Of a DNA stretch of 64,000 nucleotides, positions 10,509 to 20,410 are shown piece after piece. The position numbers and the translations under genes are program-made. The notes below the pieces were generated by a model. It did not search any database. It was not told the origin of the DNA and saw only the letters and a program-made list of their open reading frames with translations. The stretch is from Spongospora subterranea f. sp. subterranea. Taxonomy: Eukaryota; Endomyxa: Phytomyxea; Phytomyxea; Plasmodiophorida. Location of the stretch: assembly GCA_049724395.1 (NCBI GenBank), contig JAUGWO010000037.1, positions 1-64,000 of the forward strand. The letters are read 5' to 3'. Numbering within the stretch: position 1 is the stretch's first letter; every line of letters starts with the position of its first letter.

Positions 10509-12984
10509 TCAGCACCCGCGCTGTAGATGATATTTAGCATCAGTATCTCTTTCCCAGTGTTCAAGACAGTTTAAAATAAGAAGTTTGGGGTGAGATTTTG
10601 CGTCCAATTTTTCAGAGTGTCGAATGCGACCGCAAACATAAACGTTATCCATTTCTGTCTCTTCGGTGTCAATAAACAGATTGGACTTGAGTTGCAACAT
10701 ACATTCTCCAAATTCTGTTAGGGCTGCAGAATTAATAATTTGGCCGCAATCCTCTGGAATGGGTACCAAAGACGCGTCAACATCGGCTTGGGTGAACTGG
10801 CGAGGGTTTCTGGTTACAATATGACGGTATCGTTTGGATTTGGTGTATTGCGGCCTTGGGCACAGAGGTGACTGGCACGCCGATGAAACTGTTGCTTCAA
10901 AAGTCACCAATTCGGGAAGATGATCCAGATATGCAGAGTCAACATCTCGCATTAAGTCGTGAAGTGTCCCATCATTCGGAATTTTGAGAACTTTGGTGCA
11001 CCATAACCATCTTGCTTTAGCGTAATCCCCTGCCATTATCTGATCCAAAGACGTTGAAAGGATTGAACAGACATTGCTTGGAGTACTATCAGCAAGAAGA
11101 TTCGCTTCATCGAAACGTTGAAGAAGATAAAACGCCATGAGAGAAGTGTCCAAAGGGCACGTATTGGTAGCTTCAAACCCTTGATATTCAAAAGACCACG
11201 GTATTCCAAACGATGACCAATCGACGTCGTTGCCTAACTTAGGAACTTTATTGCGAGAACCTGGTGGCCTTCCATTAGCTTTACTTGTGATAACAAGCTC
11301 TTTTGAAGTATCCGGAGCTCGACCATCCTTTTGGAAAAACTTCTTCCTCTTCTTACAGGATTGATAACGTATTGGCATACCCCTTGAAGCACGCTCGTAG
11401 TCCATTTCGATGTTTTGCACAAACCGAACTGTATGGTCGAGCACTTCGGCGACTGATAGTTTTGTTTAGGTGCAGCTCGTTGAAAGACCCCGCCGAGACT
11501 CTCTTGCGCGTTAGTATCTTTACTGACGAACCATTTGCGGGTATAGACAATAATGCTGGGAATATAAACTTCCCTCTTGCAGGATGTAAATACCATGCTA
11601 GCCATTTTTTGATTTTCGGGTATTTCCTTTGTAGTTCTTTTGCAAACTGGTGAAAAGAGGCGTTCGAATGGTCTGGAGATCCAGTGCCTTAACGTAAAAT
11701 GACATTTCCTTCTCAGGACTGACAATGGCACCATTTCGACGCACCATGGTTAGAGATTTTTTGAAATGAACTTCGCAAAACCTATAAATCTTTTCAAGAG
11801 GCAGTGGCTGAAACTCTGGGATCATGAAATGGTCTCGTATAGCAAGTTCAAATCCCAATCGCTCAGCATCAGAGAAGTCGCACGTCATCCCAGGAAAACC
11901 CTCCAGGAATTCGTCCAAATTGTGAAATGCGAATGATTGCAGTAAGACTAAAAAGTGAACCTTGTAGTGATACTGTGATTTGCCAAACATTATTGATATA
12001 ACCAGAGGAATAGTTCTTTGAATTATTGGGCAATATGCGCTGGTGAACGTTACGTTTACCTCCTCAAAATGAATATCCTGAACGAATCCGTGCACTGAAT
12101 CGGTTTGCATACTGCTTTCTAGATCAAATGCTCTAGTTTTCATGAACTCGGTTTAGATCGAGACATGCCCGTTGACAGACGTTATAGACGACGAAAGTAT
12201 AATAGTCTTATCAGGGCTCATTTGCTTCTCGAACGATGCCAATACTTCAAGGGTATTTTTCGGGGACGCTTGTTGAAGAAATTTTTCTTCGCGTATTGGC
12301 AGTCCGGTCAAGGTTCGTAAATGCTGGATGAAGGATAGCTACCGAGGCTCGAGTAGCTGATCCGACTATCAAGTTTTTTGGAGGGATCTCCGGGGCAACT
12401 AGAACAATATCCCTAAATTTTGTCCTTGCTCATATTTGGTCGTATGGCATGCGGTTTCGCATGGTGATGTATTCCACGATGATAAATGTGTACAGCATGT
12501 TCATCGTCAACCAATTTCAACGTTACGTTGAATGCCCAATGGATCACTGTGGACATTTATAAACGCCCAAACACGATTTTAGATGAGGGCCATTTCTGGC
12601 TTTGTTATGGATATACACAGCCATTGCCCATCCAACGCTGCGAGATTCGATCACACTATCAGAAACGTGTTTGGATAACTCATAATGAACGTCTTTATTC
12701 GGCCATTCGGGTGTAGACTGATGGTTATAGCCTTCATCAGGTGCTTCTGCAGCTATCTCTGGAGAAAGGCTGGTAGAAATAGACACAAGTTCATGAAAGC
12801 TGGAACATCTGTTACTTGAGCTGGAACATCTGTTACTTTCAGAAAGACTTGGATTCTTTATCTTTTCATAGGGGTCCAAACTAAGCCTGTTTCCATCAAG
12901 AGTGTGCTGTAATGATCGACCATCCTGCATGTGAGAAATTTCACAGGGGGCTATATTTTTAGTGTGTACACACTCATTACACAC
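10509..12984 (-). pseudogene. Decayed Mutator-like (MULE) transposase with Cys-box C-terminal domain
   Basis: Read on the minus strand, the pieces run in the expected order but in several frames. At about 12550-12600 is LGVYKC, a MULE zinc-ribbon-like start. At about 12430-12480 is HRGIHHHAKPHA. At 11598-12143 is the DDE core with CDFSDAERLGFELA and CEVHFKKSL, the family's C-x2-H-type motif. At about 11490-11540 is TNAQESLGGVF, matching the TN-x-ES motif. At 10509-11444 is a ~220-residue C-terminal domain with NTCPLDTSLMAF, reminiscent of the cysteine box of ubiquitin-specific proteases. In-frame stops and at least three frame changes show it is inactive. No terminal inverted repeats were located. 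The superfamily assignment is fairly firm; the protease likeness is tentative. Confidence 0.7.
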
Positions 12985-13436
12985 TCAGAGGCCACGCACA
13001 ATTACACACTCAAATCTGAAATCGCTACTGTTTGCAATTTATGTAACAAGAATGCGTTGAATATAATTTTGATTCTATAGATCGATAGATCTTGCTGAGC
13101 TCAAGGTTTCTATAGTTTTAGATTTTTTCCAGTTCCCAATATTGACTGACATTTTACGCACTAAAGTTGAGAGAAAAGTAAAAATATTGAGATTAATACA
13201 GTACTACAGTACCCGCAAGACCAAACGTCCCTCCAGTATTATACTGTCGTCATGATCTATTTCCGGGTAATAATAGCCATTGAGTTACTGTACTTCGTTG
13301 CGTATCGGCTTTTGATTATGAACCAATTCCATTCCCTGTTCTCACGCAACCATCAGAATATCGGTTCCCCCTCTCCAATGCCATCACAACAACCTTCCTA
13401 GATGAAAGTCATTCGGATTTTGTCGAACTGCTCAAG
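12985..13436. other. Intergenic stretch between two transposons
   Basis: AT-rich sequence with several CACACTCA/TTACACACTC direct motifs near 12963-13012 and no gene. It may hold the ends of the flanking elements; the left limit of the pogo-like element could not be placed. Confidence 0.4.
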
Positions 13437-15563
13437 ATGGGAACGCAGTTTGATCTGCATATCCCAGACTTTGTCCCTCTAACCATTCCCCCAGATGCAC
13501 AAAGATCCGAGTTAACCACTGGTCCGCCCTCTATCACTCCCAGTTTGGGAAACTACGATTCGGCACCACAGGGTACGATCACCACTCAACTTATTCCGAG
13601 CAATAAGTTTCCCCCCGAATATGAAGAGTATGATATTGTTTGGCGGTTCAACAACCCCAAGTACGCTGTACCAGACGAAGACATTAAACAAAAATTTCTA
13701 CTTCTTGCTGATTCAATTGAAAGGGTTAATGATCAGGAAAACCATGTTGATCATGTCCCAATCACGAAATTTCATCACGCTGTCTTTCCTAAGGCCACAT
13801 CATCAGCCGCCGATGATCTCCGAATACTGATAAACAAATGCTTGTCCGATTCCGGATCAGGTTTTAAAGTAAACATGGGTCCTGAACCTGTCATCACGCC
13901 ACCAGAACCAATTGTGTACCAACGACTGATGTTGTATATAAAAAAAAACCTTCCCCCATTAGCTCATTTAAAGAAGCGCAAATATCATGGCGATCCTAAA
14001 GATGGCTGGCTGTACCCACATGAAAGTGACGCTATCTCAACAAATTATCCCGTTCATGCTGTCGAAATCAAGCGAATATTGCTCCATATCAGCAACGTGA
14101 TCCGATCCACAGGGCGGTATTATGTGCAGATGTTTTTTATGAACCTCTGTTTACAAGCTGATTTCGTATTATTGTCGTTATGCGGCATGAAGGAAGACGA
14201 AACCATTGAATACGTTGCCCCGGTCATCATGCGCCGGCATCTTTCTGATAAGTGTCCCGGGAGAATAATATACACGAAGGACTCACATTCTGACAAAGCA
14301 GGGACAATGTTATCTGAGATATTTTGTTTTTCTCTCCACCGTATTATTGACAAGCGCCAAGTTGGGATCGCAAATGAAGCGACATACGAGCTCCACCGCT
14401 TACTTGATTCTTTGAAGGTCAGTACTATTTCTCAAATCACTGAGATTCCTCAAGACCCTATTCGGAGAAACATTCCTATTCCTGGACCCAAAAGTATTCA
14501 AGAAAGAAAGGCTACTCCAACAGCCAATACTTGTCGGGTTAGACCCAAATCTTGTCGCAAAAGAAAGGCTTCTCTTCAAGCCAATACTAGTCGGGGTCAA
14601 GCCCAGTTTAATCAGCCTATTCCAGACTTGGTCCCTCCATCCATTCCCCCAGCTCCCCAAAGTTCCCAGTTGACTTCTGGATCGCCCTCTATCACTTCCA
14701 GTTTGGCGAGCGACAATTCGGCACCATTGGGCACTATCACCACTCAACGTCCCCAAAGACAATATCCCCCCGAATATAAAGAGTATAAGGTTTGGTGTTC
14801 CGTCAACCCCAACAATTTTGTACTTGAAACTGACATAAAAGCAAGATTTCTACATCTTGCTAAGTCAATTGAAAGGGTTAATGATCCGGAAAACCATATT
14901 GATCATGTCCAATTCACGAATTTTCACCATATTGTCTTTCCTAAAGCCACAACAGAAGTCGCCGAGGAGCTCCGAATACTGATCTGCATGTGCTTGTCCG
15001 ATTCCGGATCAGATTTCGGCCTGAACATGGGTTCAATCTGTCATCACGCCACCAGAACCAATTTTGTACCAACGGCTGATATTGTATATCAAGAATACCT
15101 TCCCCCATTAGTTTATTTGAAGAAGTTTAGCGATCAGGGCGATTCTGAAAATGGCTGGCTGTACCCACATGAAAGTGACGCTATCTCAACATATTATCCC
15201 GTTCATGCTGTCGAAATCAAGCGAATATTGCTCCATATCAGCAACGTGATCCGATGCACAAGTCGGTATTATGTGCAGATGTTTTCTATGAACCTCTGTT
15301 TACAAGCTGATTTCGTATTATTGTCGCTATGCGGCATGGAGGAAGACGAAGCCATTCAATACGTTGCCCCGGTCATCATGCGCCGGTTTATTTCTGATAA
15401 GCGTTTCGGGAGAATGTTATACTCGAAGGACTCACACTCTGACACAGCAGGAGAAATGTTATCGGATTTATTTTGTCATTCTCTCTACCGTATTATTGAC
15501 AAGCGCCAACCTGGGATCGCAAATGAAGCCAAAGACGAGCTCCACCGCTTACTTGAATCTTAA
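13437..15563 (+). CDS. Companion gene of the pogo-like element, two copies of one unknown domain
   Basis: A single open frame of 708 residues that I do not recognise. It consists of two homologous halves (about residues 8-325 and 392-708). Each opens with a Pro/Ser-rich lead (PDLVPPSIPPAPQSS in the second), then YPPEYKEY, FLxLAKSIERVND, HVxFTNFHHIVFPKAT, CLSDSGS, GWLYPHESDAIST, ILLHISNVIR, NLCLQADFVLLSLCGM, YVAPVIMRR and SKDSHSDTAG. The linker has basic repeats (TPTANTCRVRPK and RKRKASLQANTSR) that could be nuclear localisation signals. Near 15038-15090 the second half runs briefly in another frame relative to the right copy and then returns. The frame is open upstream of the chosen ATG, so the start is uncertain. 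Its place in both copies of the element suggests an element-encoded accessory protein; DNA binding is inference. Confidence 0.6.
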   Translation: MGTQFDLHIPDFVPLTIPPDAQRSELTTGPPSITPSLGNYDSAPQGTITTQLIPSNKFPPEYEEYDIVWRFNNPKYAVPDEDIKQKFLLLADSIERVNDQENHVDHVPITKFHHAVFPKATSSAADDLRILINKCLSDSGSGFKVNMGPEPVITPPEPIVYQRLMLYIKKNLPPLAHLKKRKYHGDPKDGWLYPHESDAISTNYPVHAVEIKRILLHISNVIRSTGRYYVQMFFMNLCLQADFVLLSLCGMKEDETIEYVAPVIMRRHLSDKCPGRIIYTKDSHSDKAGTMLSEIFCFSLHRIIDKRQVGIANEATYELHRLLDSLKVSTISQITEIPQDPIRRNIPIPGPKSIQERKATPTANTCRVRPKSCRKRKASLQANTSRGQAQFNQPIPDLVPPSIPPAPQSSQLTSGSPSITSSLASDNSAPLGTITTQRPQRQYPPEYKEYKVWCSVNPNNFVLETDIKARFLHLAKSIERVNDPENHIDHVQFTNFHHIVFPKATTEVAEELRILICMCLSDSGSDFGLNMGSICHHATRTNFVPTADIVYQEYLPPLVYLKKFSDQGDSENGWLYPHESDAISTYYPVHAVEIKRILLHISNVIRCTSRYYVQMFSMNLCLQADFVLLSLCGMEEDEAIQYVAPVIMRRFISDKRFGRMLYSKDSHSDTAGEMLSDLFCHSLYRIIDKRQPGIANEAKDELHRLLES

Positions 15564-15924
15564 AAGTCAGTACTATTCCTCAAATCACTGAGAGAAAAGG
15601 AGTAATATTTGATCCTCGATCCCAAAGTAGTCTGAATACAGAGGACTCTCCCCAAGCCATGGCTAGTCGGGATCAAGCCAATACTAGTCGGAAGAGAAAG
15701 GATTTTCCTCAAGCCGATACTAGTCGGGATCAAGCCAAAAGAAAGTCTTTTCCTCAAGCTGATTCTGCCGTTGAATGTGCGACTTTGTACCCCCTAACAA
15801 AACAGGGTTCTGGATGGGGATGGGGGAGTACAAAGTCCCGGTCAAAATCCGTTGGCGTGCGATTCAAGTTATTTTAACTTGTATGTTCCCTAAATAAACA
15901 CCATTGGATGTACTGATACAGGAT

Positions 15925-16760
15925 ATGTCATTCCCAAACGGAGGCCATACACCGCGATTGAAAAGCCAGAGATTTTAAAAAATATCGATGCAGGCCTTCC
16001 TGACATACCGGCCAAAGCGTTCTGAGCTAGTTTGTCGATCGGCAAAGAGCGTCTTCGCAGGTGCTCTGCCCATTCTGGACTCTCACCAAGATGATATTTT
16101 ATGGTATCTTTTTTAAAGACGAGAATGTGGTTTTGGTAACGCTTTCCATCGATTCGTCTGTTTTCATGTCCTAAGATGCCATCACTTCAGCGGTTTCAAT
16201 AAGGATGGTCGGTTCTTTAATAAAATCCATAAATTGGGAGTTTGTAGAGAAATCAGGAGGGGCGAGACTCTCCATTATCCGCCGTTTTGTCAAAAGTCAC
16301 CGCTATGGGATCAGGATTGTCACGAATGTCGCACAGCAAAACCCCTCCGAAAATTGGCGGCTGACTTTGTCATGTCAATCAGAAAGCAATTACCTTCGTT
16401 GCCAGCGCAGCATCTGATCCTGAACATGGATCAGACGCCAGGGGTTTTTTCAATGGAAGCCGGCGCCGAGTTAAATCGTATCGGTTCACGAACGGGGAAT
16501 ATTAACTCAAGCACAAACTTTACCCTACGAGTAATAGTTGGCGTTAATGGCGACATCCTCGTACCAATTATAATACTCAAGGGCAAATCGTCAGGCCTGA
16601 TTGACCGATTATCCCCAAATTTTCCAGATGGGGCAACTTATGCTTGCCAGGATAACGCCTGGATGGATGAAAAAATGATGATCAAGTGGATCGACAAAGT
16701 AAAACATATCAGCTCGTTTTATTCGTATCTGATTGCTTGACAGGTATTGGAGCCGTACCG
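15925..16760 (+). pseudogene. Pogo/Tigger-like transposase, truncated
   Basis: An N-terminal piece (KRRPYTAIEK, AGLPDIPAK) resembles the helix-turn-helix start of pogo-type transposases. After frame breaks, the DDE_1 core is readable: ILNMDQTPGVFSMEAG (first catalytic Asp), GVNGDILVPIIILKG, then NAWMDEKMMIKWI. A 45-nt GT-AG intron begins right after KWIDK; the next exon starts VLEPY and is cut by the element's truncation, so the second and third catalytic Asp are absent here. The same intron is present in the right copy. Confidence 0.72.
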
Positions 16761-19631
16761 TATTGCCATCCTTTGTACCGTATTGCCATCCTATTATTTA
16801 TTGTTTGGACTTGCACCAGCCTTGATACAGGCCGAACATTTACCATTGCGCCGAATCGACGCTGATCTATTCAAAGTCATTTACTTCAAAGAAGGACAAC
16901 TTAGCTTGTTAACAGATCAATACCTATTGACATCGTCTGCACCCCTGCCTCTTTTCCTGGGTGGCCGTACCGGAACATTGATAAAAGGCTCGGTTTGAAT
17001 GTTATTATTTTCTATGAAGGCCGGACTCCCATCTCCATGTAGTTCCGAAATGAAAGGAGGTTCATTGTCAATAGCTTGTACAAGTGCTGATAATCAATGG
17101 CATGTGATTCGACCGTCTTTCAAAGATTGTTAATTTTAGTGTATCGAACATCTGCTTTCGCTGGGTATACAATACTTTGATATACCGTCATGTTCCAAGT
17201 GAGTGTGTGCAGAATTTGGAATAGTTTGAGGACGACCATCGTTGTCACGAGCAGCTGCCGTAATATTCAGCTTCAATAAAACGTTGCTGTGAAGCGGGTG
17301 GCCATCGATTCACCAGCGTTGATTCACTGCAAAGAGATTCGGAGAAATACGACAAAATACAGCACAGATGCCTGCCCATGGGGTGTCGCGAAGGACAATT
17401 TCGTTGGTTGCAAAATGACTGTTATACAGAAAACAGAGGTTGTGGAAAAAATTGAGGAGATGGCGCCTGGTGAATCAAATCCGAATTCAACAACAGATAA
17501 GAATCTGGTGGAGAAACAGAGGCTGATTGCGGTGACGATGAGGGTTCAGAATACACTGGTTTTGGAGGAGGTGCAGGAGGCGAAAGCGGATGTAAAGGAG
17601 ATGTTGGAGGAGATGGAAAAAGCAATGGCGGAGGTAAAGGAGACGATGGAGCACCACAAATCAAGCGCAAGAGCAGGTTTCGATGTATGTATGGTCTGTT
17701 TACCATTACGATCCCTTTTCATCAAATTTGTACACTATTTTCCGTGGCAAGATCTAAATAACCACCGCGTTAATAAGCCATTTTATGGGAGATCAACGAT
17801 ATTCCTGAAAATTACCACAGCGACTTTGCTCAATGTCAAATGGTGCTAGGTCAGTTGGCCATCATATTTGCTTTACCTGTGTCAGTTCACGTATTGCACA
17901 ATTTCCATTGATTTCACAAAAGACGCGCCACTTTATTTGCGCTTTATCATCATCAACATGAAAATTTCATATTTGTTTGTAATCTGATATTTTGCCGCCG
18001 TGGCGCTACTAGCCTGATCAATAGATTCTTCATCCCTAATTGGATTCATGGTTTCGCATACTCTGAGCGATCTGTTCCGCTGTAATGTGTTTAGTATTGT
18101 TTACAATTCACACAACGGTGGTTGTTGCGATCAGTACGAGGCATTTCCGTTTGATATTTTGAGACATTGTGAACACTGATCAGTGTTTGGTAAAACACAG
18201 ATAAGGACAGATCCCTTGCGATGTTTCTCTTCTGTATTTCACAAATGCCACCTGTTGATTACGTCTTCATCGTTTTCAGACCCATTCATCCCTGATTCTT
18301 TTGACATCGATTGCGGCGACCACGACGTTCAATGCTGGAAACCCTTTCCGGACCATAATAAATTACTGGGAGCTCCTTTACCACATTTGCCAACAGGACA
18401 CGATCAATCGCAGAGCAAGCGTCGGGAAGACCCTACAGAACGCCTCAAACCCGTTCGAGAGCAGACCTGACCGAACTAGGTTTATCACATCGGGGCCGAT
18501 ACACTTTTTACAGAACGATCGTTTGTTGGTCAGTAAAACACCGACGTTGAACTCGACGTTTTGATTGGGCGAACCAGAATGTGCCAAGCTATTACAGGTC
18601 ACTGCTACCGATATTCTAGTTCGAAAAAAGCGATACTCTTTACATTTGGCCGTTCAATTATGTTCTTTCACGATCGTGTCGAGTAGTATCGGAACAGCGA
18701 AGCGACAAATGTCCCGCATCCAAACATCGTGGGTATCTCTCGTCGGCAATCAAACCTCAAATTGTGTTTGCCGAAAGGTATCTAGCGCAAACTACCTGAA
18801 CGATCCGCCATGAAATTTTGGCAGCGCGCCATGAATAACGGTCACCATAACCTAGAGCAATATCAAAACTGGAGATATGAGATATGACCACAATTGGCCA
18901 TATTGACGTGCGGGGCTTTATCGTCATATCTGGATCAATTGACCACAACGAGGTTGATTGGGACCCTGATTGAGCTAGAACCTGATTAGTCCAGTCAACA
19001 ATGTCATAGTCCAATCAATCTCTTGTAAAGCGCCACTTCAAAAGATTGTTTTCTAAACAGAGATTTCCGTTCATATTTTGAGATAAAGGGGAACCCTTTG
19101 TCGGACAGGTCATCTCCATTCCAGGCTGCGACTTGAACCCGACCATTTAACACTGCAAAACATCCAATGGATATTGACTGAATCTCGCGATCATTACAGC
19201 GACGCTTTTGATGAACCTCTCACTTTTGATTCGGGTGTCCTCACTCCAGGACGACATCAATGTTGGTCTGGAGATCACATTGGCGTCAGGAAGGAAATTG
19301 GGATCACTTTGAATATGGAGTTTTTTGTGTTCATGTGGTGACGCAATTTTAAACAAATTCGAAATATTTGGATAATTGACGTGGCAATACTGTAAATCGA
19401 ACTTTGATGCCTTTCGAAATCATGATCCATCATCATCATCGTCAAAAAGTCGACACCACATCTATCATAATCCAAATCGCTCGTTGGTGTCGACATCCGA
19501 CTGGAAAATCATGAAAACTTGGTCCAGAATTCGCCATATCTTCAATGATGATCATCAGGGCCTCAGAGGGCTTCTCGTATAGGGTATATTAGTATTTGAC
19601 GGCATAAGTTAGAACCCTCACAAGGTCATCT
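16761..19631. other. Long stretch without a supportable gene
   Basis: Only short unrelated open frames. Between 17440 and 17690 the plus strand is strongly purine-rich (GGAGG-type triplets), giving a Glu/Lys-rich reading on one strand and a Pro/Ser-rich one on the other. This is low complexity, not evidence for a gene. The rest shows neither motif nor spliceable exons; decayed transposon sequence is likely. Confidence 0.45.
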
Positions 19632-19705
19632 GGGGGGTTAGTGTAGTTGGTCATCACGCATCGTTCGCAACGATGAGGTCGCGGTTTCGAATACCGCATT
19701 CTCCA
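19632..19705 (+). tRNA. tRNA-Ala (anticodon CGC)
   Basis: Cloverleaf drawn by hand. The acceptor GGGGGGT pairs with ATTCTCC using G-T wobbles, including G3-T70, the identity pair of alanine tRNAs; the discriminator is A. The D stem is GTG/CAC. The anticodon stem is CATCG/CGATG around loop TTCGCAA, anticodon CGC. The T arm is GCGGT-TTCGAAT-ACCGC. Oddity: the pair closing the T loop is T-A, where G53-C61 is nearly invariant, which also weakens the B box. No intron. A T7 run follows five bases downstream. Confidence 0.75.
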
Positions 19706-19709
19706 TTAC

Positions 19710-19716
19710 TTTTTTT
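19710..19716 (+). terminator. RNA polymerase III terminator of the tRNA
   Basis: Seven T residues four bases after the discriminator base, the usual Pol III stop. Confidence 0.7.
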
Positions 19717-20410
19717 GATGTATTGTTTGGTGATCTTGCCCCTGGTCTCCCTTCAACATGAAATAAATTAACATGTTCTCACACCTTTGGTAACTCGTCT
19801 CGTCACTGCTTCATTAACGAACCGAAACGCCATTGTTCAATCTTGTGAAATCGTTGTATCTGTGTATTGATCATGGGACCTGGCACCTTGATATCGGTAC
19901 TTGATCAATATCATATAAAATCCTAGGGTTGATCATCGCTCGTGCCCCCAAAAACAAACCTAATTAGTCCATCTCTTGCACACCGAATCCGGGTCCTGTG
20001 GAATTCGAGAGATGACTGAATAGGTTTTACGGCGCGTTCCTACCTATCCCCCATAATCGCCGTTTTCCCAACAACGCCTCGGTATAATCATCCTTCGCCG
20101 ACCGCCTCCGCATCGTCTGCGGTAGTTATGAAAGGGATTATGAAAAAAATCGGGTCGAAAAAGGTTCGTTTTTGCCGGTCATTACCCGTTTATGACACAT
20201 CAATCCCCTTAATTTTACAAAAACTGTGTTCGTGAAAACGATCGTTTTCGAAACCATGTCGTTTGCCAGCAATAAACACTCTCTTGTGGGAAACAACAAT
20301 GAATCAATCCCGGAACGCTGTTGCCGCTGTAGTTCGACGTTGACGACCAAGATGAGTCGACAAGGTCGGTTGGCGTTGGCGCCAGGACAAGAACATCGCT
20401 CAAAACCACG
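19717..20410. other. Upstream region of the CNBD gene
   Basis: No gene is supportable. An open frame at about 20256-20410 (start MSFASNKH) ends at a stop exactly where the next frame's ATG begins and could be a short upstream frame or a 5' leader. No promoter motif was identified. Confidence 0.4.

Larger units (their letters stand above)
13437..16760 (+). mobile_element. Pogo/Tigger-like DNA transposon, left copy, 3' truncated
   Basis: The element carries a companion gene (13437-15563), a spacer with ACTAGTCGG repeats (15650-15770) and a DDE transposase fragment (about 15925-16760). The right copy, in reverse orientation, is collinear: position 13588 here matches 64000 there and 16755 here matches about 60820 there. 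This copy breaks off inside the transposase, just after the intron acceptor and GTATTGGAGCCGTACCG, where a 21-bp tandem duplication marks the junction. The 5' end is not defined. Confidence 0.75.

Noticed and set aside
17422-17849. Pro-rich (minus) and Glu/Lys-rich (plus) frames
   Set aside because: Both arise from one purine-rich tract. No splice-supported extension or family motif is present.
18183-19582. Several 60-95-residue frames
   Set aside because: They are short, overlap on both strands, and have no motif or splice continuity.
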